Shown one piece after another: positions 1 through 7,993 of a stretch of DNA of 40,426 bases (position 1 is the stretch's first letter; each line of letters opens with the position of its first letter). The notes beneath the pieces were generated by a model. It made no database searches, was not told where the DNA came from, and was given only the letters and a program-made list of their open reading frames with translations. This DNA comes from an uncultured Oscillospiraceae bacterium (GTDB lineage Bacteria > Bacillota > Clostridia > Oscillospirales > Oscillospiraceae): assembly GCA_910583885.1 (NCBI GenBank), contig CAJUAC010000018.1:1-40426 (forward strand), read 5' to 3'. The translations under genes were made by a program, and so were the position numbers.

Positions 1-882
1 GCCAAGGCCAACGCCCAGCGGGACATCGCCATCGCCACCTCCCAGGCCCAGCAGGAGGCCAACGCCATCAAGGTGCAGTCCGAGAAGATGATCGCCGAGC
101 AGGACGCCGCCCTCGCCATCCAGCAGGCCGAAATGAAGGTCAAGGCCGACACCAAGAAGGCCGAGGCCGACGCCGCCTACTCCATCCAGCAGGAGACCCA
201 GCGCAAGACCATCGAGGTCACCCGGGTCAGCGCCGACATCGCCCGCAAGGAGAAGGAGGCCGAGCTGGCGGATCGGGAGATCGCCATCAAGGAGCGCCAG
301 CTGGACGCGGAGGTCCGCAAGCAGGCGGACGCCATGAAGTACAAGGCGGAGAAGGAGGCCGAGGCCGAGCTGGTCCGCCGCCAGCGGGAGGCGGACGCCA
401 AGGCCTATGAGGCACTTAAGGAGGCTGAGGCCCGCAAGGCCCAGGCCGAGGCGGCCCGCTTCTCCATGGAGCAGGAGGCCGAAGGTATCCGGGCCAAGGG
501 CCTGGCGGAGGCCGAAGCCATCGAGAAGAAAGCCGAGGCCCAGAAGAAGATGGGCGAGGCATCGGTACTGGAGATGTACCTCAACGCCCTGCCCGAGGTG
601 GTCAAGAACGCCGCCTCCCCCCTGGCCCAGACCGACCGGATCGTCATGTACGGTGACGGCAACTCCACCAAGCTGGTCAAGGATGTCATGTCCTCTGCCA
701 GCCAGGTGATGGACGGTATGCGGGAATCCACAGGGTTGGACCTCTCCGCCCTGCTGGCCGGTGTGGTGGGCGGCAGGATGGCCGCGCAGCCTGTCACCGT
801 GGAGGTGAAGGCCGCCAGCGAGGAGCAGCCCAGCGCAAAGGCCGCCTCCACCCAGGAGGAGGATCCGGGCAAACAGGTGTAA
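1..882 (+). CDS. Flotillin/SPFH family protein, C-terminal part (5' end outside window)
   Basis: The frame is open from base 1, so only the C-terminal 293 residues are visible and the start lies upstream. Most of this is a long Ala/Glu/Lys/Gln-rich coiled coil with many EAEA and KAEA runs, the flotillin domain that follows the SPFH domain. It ends in the family's usual tail (LEMYLNALPEVVKNAA, then an IVMYGDG stretch and a small hydrophobic Gly/Ala segment). Flotillins are membrane-associated scaffolds that oligomerise in ordered membrane microdomains. The missing N-terminus would hold the membrane-insertion and SPFH parts. It converges on the next gene, with a strong hairpin between them. Confidence 0.88.
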   Translation, partial: AKANAQRDIAIATSQAQQEANAIKVQSEKMIAEQDAALAIQQAEMKVKADTKKAEADAAYSIQQETQRKTIEVTRVSADIARKEKEAELADREIAIKERQLDAEVRKQADAMKYKAEKEAEAELVRRQREADAKAYEALKEAEARKAQAEAARFSMEQEAEGIRAKGLAEAEAIEKKAEAQKKMGEASVLEMYLNALPEVVKNAASPLAQTDRIVMYGDGNSTKLVKDVMSSASQVMDGMRESTGLDLSALLAGVVGGRMAAQPVTVEVKAASEEQPSAKAASTQEEDPGKQV

Positions 883-903
883 CCTCCCCAAAAATTCAGT
901 ATC

Positions 904-931
904 GGGCCCGGCGGCTTTTGCCGCCGGGCCC
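904..931. terminator. Perfect 12-bp hairpin between convergent genes
   Basis: GGGCCCGGCGGC, loop TTTT, GCCGCCGGGCCC. The stem is perfect. The + strand continues CCATTTTATT and the - strand reaches a TTTTT run after about 10 bases, so it may serve both the flotillin gene and the convergent hydrolase gene. Confidence 0.85.
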
Positions 932-953
932 CCATTTTATTGGTATACTGCGT

Positions 954-2162
954 TTACCGGCTCAGGTCAAACCGGAAGGTCGCCCCTTCCTCCCCGTAGT
1001 GCTCGTTGGGGATCCACAGCGCCGATTGATCCGTCAGGTTGTAGACCACACTGTGAACCGTACAGCCGTTGCCGTCGTCGTTGTCCCAGCTCCTGCGGCC
1101 CACGATGGACAGGATGTCCATCGCCGCTTTCTCGTCCGCTACCACACCCCCTGTCCGGGCCAGCTCTTCCCCAATGCGCAGGTAACGGTCATACCCCTTT
1201 TTCTCCCCATCCGCACTGTAGTAGCCGGGCTGGAGGATGAAATTGGTGATCCACTGAACATCACTGGCTGCCTCCGCCTGCCCAATGTGGCTGTCTGCGT
1301 CATTATATGTCACCACCAGCTCCCGTTTTGTCCCGTCGGTGTCCGTCTGGTTGGTCTCCCCCACCCACTCCAGGATGGCGCTCCTGCCGCTGGCATCAGC
1401 CACCATGTAGTGGTAGGAGGTCTTTGCCGAGTCGTGGAGGTCGTAGCTGGAGGCGATCTCTACTGCCTCCTCCAGGTCATCCGCGTAGTCCAAAATCAGC
1501 CGCAGCAGGGTGGTGGACGTCAGGTCGGGCCGGTCTGTATTCTGATCCGTGGGCACGGAATCCCCACCCTGATAGGTCATGTAAATCCCGCAGGCCACAC
1601 CCGCATCGTTGATGCCATCCAGGGGGATATAGGGCACGGCCAGGCAGGTGATCCGGTTCGCCAGCCCCTCCACGTCCTTTTCCACATCAAGGCCCAGGAA
1701 TTGGAGATCCACTGTGGAGATGGAGGCATGGCGGCCCTCGTTGGCCTGGGTACGTACAATGCAGGTATTGGTCTTGGAGAAGTCGTAATTCCGGGCAAAC
1801 AGCCGGCTGCCGTCCTCTGCGGCCGCAGTGAAGGAGGAGCAGGCGATCTCTGATTCACTGATCGTCATCTTGACCAACCCCTTGGTGATCTTCCCGGTGA
1901 TAAAATCAATCAGCTCCTTGTCGCTCTTAGCACCGCCCTGGGCCACAAACTCGTCCAGGTAGAAGCCACCCTTCACCTCCATCCTGTAGACGGCGCCGTC
2001 CTGATGGGCATCATCCCTCTCCCGGATCTGCGTCATGCTGGCCATAGAGAATATTTCATTGTGCCAAAGGGCAAATACAGCGGCCAGCAGCAGAAGCACC
2101 ACAGCAACGGCCGCAAGAAGGATCTTTTTCCAAAGCTTTTTCGCCTTCGCAGTTTGTTCCAT
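954..2162 (-). CDS. Membrane-anchored Ntn-type linear amide C-N hydrolase (choloylglycine hydrolase/C45-like)
   Basis: 402 residues. Residues 12-33 form one strong N-terminal membrane helix, so the enzyme is probably tethered with the catalytic domain outside. Cys108 in an ACSSF motif, followed by an ARNYDF motif, matches the nucleophile region of the linear amide C-N hydrolase and C45 acyltransferase families. These use a Cys exposed by autocleavage to hydrolyse or transfer acyl amides; the substrate here cannot be read. Asn/Asp-rich motifs downstream (GINDAGVACG; a C-terminal SWDNDDGNGCTVHS) also fit. I chose the ATG at 2162 because GAGGGA lies about 7 bases upstream; a GTG at 2177 is in frame but lies within that SD region. 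It probably once followed rlmD before the element inserted. Confidence 0.8.
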   Translation of the reverse strand: MEQTAKAKKLWKKILLAAVAVVLLLLAAVFALWHNEIFSMASMTQIRERDDAHQDGAVYRMEVKGGFYLDEFVAQGGAKSDKELIDFITGKITKGLVKMTISESEIACSSFTAAAEDGSRLFARNYDFSKTNTCIVRTQANEGRHASISTVDLQFLGLDVEKDVEGLANRITCLAVPYIPLDGINDAGVACGIYMTYQGGDSVPTDQNTDRPDLTSTTLLRLILDYADDLEEAVEIASSYDLHDSAKTSYHYMVADASGRSAILEWVGETNQTDTDGTKRELVVTYNDADSHIGQAEAASDVQWITNFILQPGYYSADGEKKGYDRYLRIGEELARTGGVVADEKAAMDILSIVGRRSWDNDDGNGCTVHSVVYNLTDQSALWIPNEHYGEEGATFRFDLSR

Positions 2163-2267
2163 ACATGAGTCCCTCACATTTTTAAAATTGTTGTATCACA
2201 GGTGCAGCCATTTGCCGCCTGGCCCTCTCCAGCCATCACAGCAGAAAGTTGCAGATTCAACCTTTGC

Positions 2268-2296
2268 ATCATACACCCCGCAAGTTGAAATGTCAA
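2268..2296 (-). promoter_or_regulatory. Sigma-A promoter of the C-N hydrolase gene
   Basis: On the - strand, TTGACA at 2296-2291, a 17-base spacer, then TATGAT at 2273-2268. The transcript would have a leader of roughly 100 bases before the ATG at 2162. Confidence 0.75.
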
Positions 2297-2412
2297 CTTC
2301 TTTCTTGGCAAAATCTGTACGGAGTGAACAATGCTGGCAATTGCTGCTGACTGCATACGTGTTCATGCATGTGGGGCACTTCTACTCCACCCGGCGTCTG
2401 GGCAGAAAAACA

Positions 2413-2437
2413 CCGCAGATTTTTTCAAAATCTGCGG
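2413..2437 (-). terminator. Terminator after the recombinase (probably native to rlmD)
   Basis: CCGCAGATTTT, loop, AAAATCTGCGG gives a perfect 11-bp stem, followed on the - strand by TGTTTTTCTG. It lies just outside the inferred attachment site, so before insertion it would have ended rlmD. It now serves the recombinase operon. The rest of the 2163-2528 gap holds only the hydrolase promoter. Confidence 0.75.
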
Positions 2438-2528
2438 CATTCACTTAGGTCCCTATCGATAGCAGCCGAAACCGTGATATTGCTCTCAATGCGCTTATTG
2501 TGGATAGTATGTTGAAAATGCAGGGGTT

Positions 2529-4211
2529 CTACAAGGCCTCTCTTTGCAGCAGCACTACCGTCTCGACTGTACTTTCTGCGTCCCAACTCAATCCATCAAC
2601 CGACTGCCCATTGAAGAACACCGGGAATCGGAAGTCAATCCGTTTCAAAAAGCGTCCGTTTGGCAGTTTTTCCAGGTAAATCTCCACTTTTTCAATAAAA
2701 CTCTTGATAAACTCTTTTTTCTCCGCATCTGTGAATTTATCATACAGCTTATTGAAGTACAGAAGAAACTGATATACATTGTCCTCGGAAATCTTCTGCT
2801 GGCGGATGTTGTTGAGTCTAGCTTGCACATCGGCGATGTCGGCCTCAGCAACGACGATCTCATCATATATGGTGTTTTGTCGCTCCTGTAGATCCTGATA
2901 CTTGCGGTCATAATGGGGATCGTCAAAATCCAGCCGGTCGATCTGCTGCCCCAGCCTGTCCTTTGTTCCCGAAAGCTGGCGGAGCTTTTTGCGGTGGAAT
3001 TCCAGTTCCCGTTCCAGCTCCTCAGTGTCAATCTGACTGCCGATCCGCTCCCGGATTGCCGCTTCAAATTGTGGAGTCCGCACCAGACGCCGGATCACAT
3101 CGGCTACCGCGTCATTCACAATGTCCTCGCCCCACTGCCTGTGGTAATCACAGCGTTTGCCGTCAATGTGGAGGCGGTGCTTGCAGGCGTAGTAGAAATA
3201 GTCCCGGTACAGGCTGCCGTCCTTTTTCTTTTTGCGGTTCACATTCCCATACATACCTCCGCCGCAGACAGGGCATTTCAGGATGCCGGATAAAATATGC
3301 TCATGCTCCAGACTGTGGGTTTTTTCCTGCCGCACACCTGTGATCTGCCGTTGCTGATGGGCAAGCTGCCAGTCCTCCTCGGAGACAATGGCCTCATGCG
3401 CTCCGTCGTAGAGCATATATTCGTCCTGCTTTACGATGTGGTACTGGTTACGAGTGCCGGGTATCTTCTCGTTGTGGCGGCGTCCGTAGGCCAGCTTTCC
3501 GCAATAGACGGGGTTGTCCAGAACACTGCGCACAAATGCGGCGGTGAAACTATCCAGGGTGTTGTTCTGGCGCTTCTTTTTTTGGTAGCCATGCTCATTC
3601 AGCCAGGCGGCGATACTTGACACACCCATTGTCGTGTGGATGTATTTGTCATATATGATTCGGATCACCTCCGCCTCATCCTCTGCAATCAGCAGTTCCC
3701 CATTTTCCAACCGGTAACCATAGGGGGCAAAACCGCCGTTCCAGCGCCCCTCACGGGCTTTCTGCCGGCGGCCCTCCATTGTCTGTACCAGGATATTCTC
3801 CCGCTCAATCTCCGCCACCGCCGAAAGGACGGAAATCATCAGCTTTCCGGAGTCCTTGGAACTGTCAATGCCGTCCTCCACACAGATCAGATTGACACCA
3901 TAGTCCTGCATCCGCTGTAAGGAGGTCAGCACATCAGCGGCGTTCCGTCCGAAACGGGACAGCTTGAACACAAGCACAAAACTCACGCCGTCCTTGCCGG
4001 ACTCGATATCCCGAAGCATTTTCAGAAATTCCGGACGCCCCTCCACATTTTTACCGGACTTACCCTCATCGGAGTATTCCCCCATGAGCTGCATTTCCTG
4101 GAACTCGGCAAATTTGCGGAGCTTATCTTTCTGCGCGTCAAGGCTGTATCCGTCTACCTGCATGGAGGTGGAAACACGGGTATAGAGATAGCATTTGTGT
4201 GCCGCTTTCAT
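2529..4211 (-). CDS. Large serine recombinase (site-specific integrase)
   Basis: 560 residues. The resolvase domain (about 1-155) has catalytic Ser14 in YTRVSTSMQ and the arginine motif KLSRFGRN (Arg86, Arg89). A recombinase domain follows (about 160-300), then a zinc ribbon (CPVC at 313-316 with later Cys343 and Cys354) and a long coiled coil, the usual order of large serine integrases. These enzymes integrate and excise elements between short att sites. The last 12 residues (VETVVLLQREAL) copy the typical RlmD C-terminus and match RlmD residues 438-442 here, so the final codons probably derive from the interrupted rlmD target. The start overlaps the KilA-N stop in an ATGA arrangement, implying translational coupling. 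Confidence 0.95.
   Translation of the reverse strand: MKAAHKCYLYTRVSTSMQVDGYSLDAQKDKLRKFAEFQEMQLMGEYSDEGKSGKNVEGRPEFLKMLRDIESGKDGVSFVLVFKLSRFGRNAADVLTSLQRMQDYGVNLICVEDGIDSSKDSGKLMISVLSAVAEIERENILVQTMEGRRQKAREGRWNGGFAPYGYRLENGELLIAEDEAEVIRIIYDKYIHTTMGVSSIAAWLNEHGYQKKKRQNNTLDSFTAAFVRSVLDNPVYCGKLAYGRRHNEKIPGTRNQYHIVKQDEYMLYDGAHEAIVSEEDWQLAHQQRQITGVRQEKTHSLEHEHILSGILKCPVCGGGMYGNVNRKKKKDGSLYRDYFYYACKHRLHIDGKRCDYHRQWGEDIVNDAVADVIRRLVRTPQFEAAIRERIGSQIDTEELERELEFHRKKLRQLSGTKDRLGQQIDRLDFDDPHYDRKYQDLQERQNTIYDEIVVAEADIADVQARLNNIRQQKISEDNVYQFLLYFNKLYDKFTDAEKKEFIKSFIEKVEIYLEKLPNGRFLKRIDFRFPVFFNGQSVDGLSWDAESTVETVVLLQREAL
2554..2566. other. Putative attachment site (recombinase side)
   Basis: ACTACCGTCTCGA matches ACAACCGTCTCCA at 16126-16138 at 11 of 13 positions, with ACCGTCTC identical. 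Both copies sit in the same reading frame, in the codons for V-E-T-V-V, at the end of the recombinase and inside rlmD. Serine integrases need only a very short common core, so a short identity is expected. Confidence 0.7.
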
Positions 4212-5059
4212 CCGTTACCTCCCTCTGGCAACCGGGGCAGGCTGCTGATATCCAATGCCTCCAGCGTCCGCATCTGCCGGACTGCCAAATCCCGCAGGAG
4301 AACCAATCGTTCTGATTGGGGCTTGCCTTGCTCGATCAGAATGGCGTTGTAGCTCTCCATATTGGCAAGCACCAACAGCTGCTGGATCGTCGCCTCATCC
4401 CGCATATTTCCCTTTTGCCCGGGATGTGCGTCCCGCCATTGCCTGGCGGTTTGACCGAACAGGGCGACATTCAGCAGGTCAGCCTCGTTTGCGTAAGTAA
4501 ATGCAATCTGCTCCGGGGTCAGCGCCGGAGGGATCAGATTTTGCTTGATAGCGTCGGTGTGAATGCGGAAATTAAGTTTCGCAATCTCACGGTTCAGGTT
4601 CCAGTTCAGGGACAGGCGGCTGTTCTCGTCTGATTTCAGCCGCCGGTAGTCCTTCATGATATAAAGCTGAAATTCTGGGGAAATCCAGGTAGCGAAGGAC
4701 ATGGCGATGTCCGTGTGGGCGTAAGTCCCACCATAACGGCCAGCCTTGACCACGATGCCGATGGCCTCCACGCCGGCAATCCATTTGCTGGGAGACATGG
4801 TAAAGGCGTGGGTACCGGCCTGACTTCTAAAGGCGTCGAATTCGACGGGTTTGAAATTTGGGTTGTGCAGGCTTTCCCATAATCCCAGGAATTCAAGGGT
4901 ATCCCGCCCCCGCATCCAGTTTCGGATGACATCATTGGGATCGTCGCTCTTATAGCGGGCGATGTCGGTCAGCGAGATGAACTCATTTTCAAAATCGGTT
5001 GTGTAGATGCCTATTGCGATTCCCTTTGCGTGGATGGTCTCCTTGACGGTTTTTTTCAT
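4208..5059 (-). CDS. KilA-N domain protein of the integrative element
   Basis: 283 residues. The N-terminal part (about 20-130) shows KilA-N features (ISLTDIARYKSDDPNDVIRNWMR, then a TMSPSKWI and YGGTYAHTDIAMSFATWISPEFQLYI stretch), a small DNA-binding fold common on phages and mobile elements. The C-terminal 140 residues are charged and helical. Its exact job is unknown. The ATG at 5059 follows TCCGGAGGTGAGGAAT, a good SD; a GTG at 5068 is in frame but falls inside it. It is the first gene of an operon with the recombinase (4-base ATGA overlap) and has its own consensus promoter, so it may help or control recombination. Confidence 0.85.
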   Translation of the reverse strand: MKKTVKETIHAKGIAIGIYTTDFENEFISLTDIARYKSDDPNDVIRNWMRGRDTLEFLGLWESLHNPNFKPVEFDAFRSQAGTHAFTMSPSKWIAGVEAIGIVVKAGRYGGTYAHTDIAMSFATWISPEFQLYIMKDYRRLKSDENSRLSLNWNLNREIAKLNFRIHTDAIKQNLIPPALTPEQIAFTYANEADLLNVALFGQTARQWRDAHPGQKGNMRDEATIQQLLVLANMESYNAILIEQGKPQSERLVLLRDLAVRQMRTLEALDISSLPRLPEGGNG

Positions 5060-5113
5060 ATTCCTCACCTCCGGATTTATCTTATTACAGTGTTCTAAAC
5101 TTGTCCCAACTGC

Positions 5114-5142
5114 ATTATAGCGGAGGTATCCGGTGGCGTCAA
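5114..5142 (-). promoter_or_regulatory. Consensus promoter of the KilA-N/recombinase operon
   Basis: - strand TTGACG (5142-5137), a 17-base spacer, TATAAT (5119-5114). It lies about 55 bases upstream of the KilA-N ATG. Confidence 0.85.
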
Positions 5143-5166
5143 TACATAAAAGTCAGTTTGATGGAA

Positions 5167-5203
5167 AAGGGGGGGAGTGTCTCAAGCGGACAACTCTCCC
5201 CTT
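5167..5203 (-). terminator. Imperfect hairpin terminator after the repA-like operon
   Basis: On the - strand a 15-base arm beginning AAGGGGAGAG pairs, with a bulge, with a C-rich arm ending CCCCTT and followed by TTCC. It separates the ATPase/small-gene operon from the KilA-N promoter. Confidence 0.5.
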
Positions 5204-5207
5204 GGTT

Positions 5208-5393
5208 TTAAGCGGCATTCGACTGCGTATCGTCAGGCTGTGCCGCTGTTCCGTTTTTTGGAATCGGCAATTCAATTTCATCGCCGTACTTTTCCATCAT
5301 CCTGGCAAGGAAGTCCATGCAACGGTCGAAGTACATACGCTGCTCCGGAAGCAGGCTCTCCACATCCTGGAATCCATCTGCCCTCGCACCCAT
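5208..5393 (-). CDS. Small element protein, unknown function
   Basis: 61 residues, helical and acidic in the middle (PEQRMYFDRCMDFLARMMEK), with a polar tail. The ATG at 5393 lies 4 bases below the ATPase stop codon and follows AGAGG at about 9 bases. An ATG at 5417 inside the ATPase gene is an alternative. It is the last gene of the ATPase operon, before a hairpin. I do not recognise a family. Confidence 0.6.
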   Translation of the reverse strand: MGARADGFQDVESLLPEQRMYFDRCMDFLARMMEKYGDEIELPIPKNGTAAQPDDTQSNAA

Positions 5394-5397
5394 CCCG

Positions 5398-6540
5398 TCA
5401 CGCCTCTTCCGAGTCATCAGGGACGGGCGTGTAGGTTGTGTAGGTATTGCAGATATTTTTACGACCGTCACCGGCGCTCAAAATACCGTCATTACCTACA
5501 TTATCTACATCGTCCATGTCGGTGCTGGTCCAGGGAGCATTCAAATCCAGCAGAGAGACCAGTCGGCCCTTCCCGGTGCGTTTTTCGGAACGGTAACGAA
5601 TGCCATACTCTCGCTCAAGTTCTCCGATGTTGGCGTTCAGCAGCCGGGTCAGCGTGTTCGGTTCAGCGTTGATTTCCGTTTCCGCTTTCAGCTCGTCCAG
5701 TAGCACAGCGGCATAGCCCCGCCACACACTATGCACCTGGGTAAAGTTCTGAACAGCGGTCAGGATAGGGTCAGGCTCTTTCTGCGGGGCCTCGCTCCCA
5801 AAGGAAACAAACTCCCACACTTTTTTCTGCTTGTCGAAGCGGAGGTTCAGTTGAGTATCGGCCACTTCCCGCCCGGTCACATCCAGTGTGGCGGCGGTCT
5901 CCATCCGGGAAGACTTTTGCAGGACGAGGGCGCCATCGGCGCATCCCAGCAGACCAGTCGTGCCGGAGATCATATTGAAAGAATCGGCAGACCCGGCCTT
6001 GCGGGTGTGGTGGACTACCAGTACCGTCACCAGGAAACGGTCGGCGATCTTCTTCAAGGCGCAGACCGTCTCGTAGTCGCTGGCGTAGTTGTACTGCTCC
6101 TGTCCGGCCTTGCGGACACGCTGGAGGGTGTCGATGATTGCCAGCTTCACATGAGGGTGAGCAGTGAGGAAGTTCACAAGCTGCTCCTCGAAGCCCTCGC
6201 CGATATACAGGGCCTCGGTCGCCAGCCAGATGCTGCCGGGATTGCCGCCGCTGACATCGTTCAACCGCTGCTGCATCCGCTGAAAGGTGTCCTCCAGGCT
6301 GATGTAGAGAACGCCGCATTTTTCCGTTTTCAGCCCCCAGACCGGCTCGCCTTTGCTGACCTGATTCGCCAGCCACAGCACCAGCCAGGACTTGCCCACC
6401 TTGGGCGCACCGGCGAGGATGTAGATACCCTGCCCAATCAGGCCATCAACCAAAGTGCCGGACGGGGCGTAGGTTGTGTCCAGCAGTTCCTCTGCCGGAA
6501 TCACTTTCAGTTCAGGGACTTTCTGTTTTTCTTCCGTCAT
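5398..6540 (-). CDS. RepA-like RecA-fold ATPase/helicase
   Basis: 380 residues. Walker A GAPKVGKS (44-51), SLED at 81-84, Walker B LAIIDT with Asp137, and a VLVVHHTRK motif (174-182) match the AAA_25/RepA hexameric helicase family of plasmids and integrative elements. Such proteins act in element replication or processing of the excised circle. The C-terminal 120 residues are element-specific and may bind DNA. It is the first gene after a consensus promoter that overlaps an inverted repeat, probably controlled by the divergent XRE regulator. Confidence 0.85.
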   Translation of the reverse strand: MTEEKQKVPELKVIPAEELLDTTYAPSGTLVDGLIGQGIYILAGAPKVGKSWLVLWLANQVSKGEPVWGLKTEKCGVLYISLEDTFQRMQQRLNDVSGGNPGSIWLATEALYIGEGFEEQLVNFLTAHPHVKLAIIDTLQRVRKAGQEQYNYASDYETVCALKKIADRFLVTVLVVHHTRKAGSADSFNMISGTTGLLGCADGALVLQKSSRMETAATLDVTGREVADTQLNLRFDKQKKVWEFVSFGSEAPQKEPDPILTAVQNFTQVHSVWRGYAAVLLDELKAETEINAEPNTLTRLLNANIGELEREYGIRYRSEKRTGKGRLVSLLDLNAPWTSTDMDDVDNVGNDGILSAGDGRKNICNTYTTYTPVPDDSEEA

Positions 6541-6701
6541 TCACATTTCCTTTCACGGCATCCGGCAGCGAACACCATAACGCTGGCGGAGACAGTGGTA
6601 ATAGCGGCAGTGCGGCCCGGTTGACCTCCTTCCTGTCCGGGCGAGCCGCTGATTTGGCATGTATGCCAGTTTTGGATTTCTCCTATATACGGAAGCAATT
6701 C

Positions 6702-6780
6702 ATTTCCGAACTGTCTATGATTATAACAGTTCAGAAATGTGCTGTCAAGGCGCTTTCAAAAATTCCTTTCATTTTTGAAC
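6702..6780. promoter_or_regulatory. Two operator-like inverted repeats between divergent promoters
   Basis: Pair 1: ATTTCCGAACTGT (6702-6714) faces ACAGTTCAGAAAT (6726-6738), with one mismatch. Pair 2: TTCAAAAAT (6755-6763) and ATTTTTGAA (6771-6779). All four arms share the half-site ATTTYYGAA. Pair 1 covers the repA-like promoter and pair 2 lies just upstream of the regulator's -10, the expected layout for a repressor that controls both directions. Confidence 0.6.
6720..6748 (-). promoter_or_regulatory. Consensus promoter of the repA-like operon
   Basis: - strand TTGACA (6748-6743), a 17-base spacer, TATAAT (6725-6720): both hexamers are perfect. A 13-bp inverted repeat (6702-6738) covers the -10 and most of the spacer. 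The leader to the ATG at 6540 is about 170 bases. Confidence 0.88.
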
Positions 6781-6786
6781 GGAGCA

Positions 6787-6795
6787 TGATATAAT
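6787..6795 (+). promoter_or_regulatory. Extended -10 promoter of the XRE regulator
   Basis: TGATATAAT, an extended -10 element with a perfect TATAAT (6790-6795). No good -35 is visible, as is usual for this class. The regulator ATG lies about 55 bases downstream. Confidence 0.65.
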
Positions 6796-6848
6796 GGGCA
6801 GCAAGACGGCTATACTCAAATCAACGCCAGGACAGGGGAGGACATATC

Positions 6849-7472
6849 ATGGGATTGCCGATTGATGCGACACTGGGAGAGCGCATCCGTTTTTACCGAC
6901 AGCAGGCGGGATTGACGCAAAAAGAACTCGCCAGCCTGTGTGAGGTCAGCGAATCCGCCATCAGGAATTATGAACTTGGGAACCGGGTGCCGGATTTTCT
7001 CACGCTCCATACGATTGCCGGAAAACTCCGGGTCAACTACGCCGCCATCAGTGGTGAAAAAATTACGGAGATGGAGGGTGCGTTACAGGCATTATACAAG
7101 CTGGAGGAAATTTACGGACTGTACCCGACCGAGGTAGACGGGCATATCCATTTTGCGTTTCGTGACAGTATTGCGGTGGGTGATTTCAAGCCGGACATAG
7201 ATGCCATCACGAGAAGCCCTGGCGCATTGCTCCAATACCGTATCCTGGGATTTATGAAAGCCTGCGCCCAGCACAGCGCCGGGGAAATGACTGACGAGGA
7301 GTATGCCCTTTGGAAAAGTAAGTTCCCAGCATTCCTGAGCGACTTTTACGAATTTCGGAAACAGGCGGGGCGGACGGAAGAAGAAACCTTTGACGGGGAC
7401 GCCCCTGTCCCATCGGAAAAACCGCAGTCCCCAGAGCGGAGCCGGGAACGGAAAATCAACAGTGGGCGGTAG
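6849..7472 (+). CDS. XRE-family helix-turn-helix regulator
   Basis: 207 residues. An N-terminal HTH (about 8-62; GERIRFYRQQAGLTQKEL, then SESAIRNYELGNRVPDF) is typical of Cro/CI-type repressors. The remaining 140 residues, with a glutamate-rich and proline-rich tail, are not recognised and may sense a signal or dimerise. The SD GGGGAGG precedes the ATG by 7 bases. It is the only rightward gene in the element and sits divergently from the repA-like operon, across the inverted repeats at 6702-6780, so it probably represses that operon and itself. Confidence 0.88.
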   Translation: MGLPIDATLGERIRFYRQQAGLTQKELASLCEVSESAIRNYELGNRVPDFLTLHTIAGKLRVNYAAISGEKITEMEGALQALYKLEEIYGLYPTEVDGHIHFAFRDSIAVGDFKPDIDAITRSPGALLQYRILGFMKACAQHSAGEMTDEEYALWKSKFPAFLSDFYEFRKQAGRTEEETFDGDAPVPSEKPQSPERSRERKINSGR

Positions 7473-7691
7473 CCAACAGCAGCAGTATGCCGCGCAGCCA
7501 GACCAGCGGAGCGGTCTGTTCAGAGGGTTTGGGATGCCTCCCAACAAGCAGAAACAGCAATTTCCGGCAACGCCGGGAACCGCTGTTTCGAGTCTTTGTG
7601 GGAACAAAGACACTGCTTGCAAAGTAGCGAATTGCATCAACGGATAAAGACTTGTCCATTGATTTTGGTGGTGACAAATCGTGTCACCACC

Positions 7692-7787
7692 ACTTCTGTT
7701 AGGGGGCTTTCAGCGGAGGGGACAAAGTTTGTCCATCCCACTTCAGTAACGGGTCGCTTTGACCAGTTGCCGTCAATCCATATTTTT
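7692..7787. repeat. Centre of the hairpin block, with palindrome and direct repeat
   Basis: Between the two arms lie the near-perfect palindrome GGACAAA-G-TTTGTCC (7720-7734) and two related direct-repeat segments starting CACTTCTGTTA (7691-7701) and CACTTCAGTAA (7739-7749), each followed by a G run and CTTT. A weak GGTC..GACC hairpin sits at 7752-7764. Confidence 0.6.
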
Positions 7788-7898
7788 GGTGCGGGTCAAA
7801 ATGACCCGCACCAGATTGCTACAGCCTCTCAGGGCAAAGTGGTCTTATGACAGAAGTGCGCTACTGGGCAAGCAGGGTGTTTGTATATACAAACGCTC

Positions 7899-7940
7899 AA
7901 AACGGACTTCCAGCGTTGCCGCCAGAAGTCCGTTTTTGCT
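7899..7940 (+). terminator. Hairpin H3R, possible terminator of the XRE gene transcript
   Basis: AAAACGGACTTC (7899-7910) pairs perfectly with GAAGTCCGTTTT (7925-7936), and TTTTTGCTTG follows on the + strand, the shape of an intrinsic terminator. On the - strand it is followed by only four T. It is also part of the repeated structural unit, so the terminator role may be secondary. Confidence 0.5.
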
Positions 7941-7993
7941 TGTTAGGAAGCATCCCAAACCCTTTGAACAGCCCCATGACCGGGGCTGGCTGC

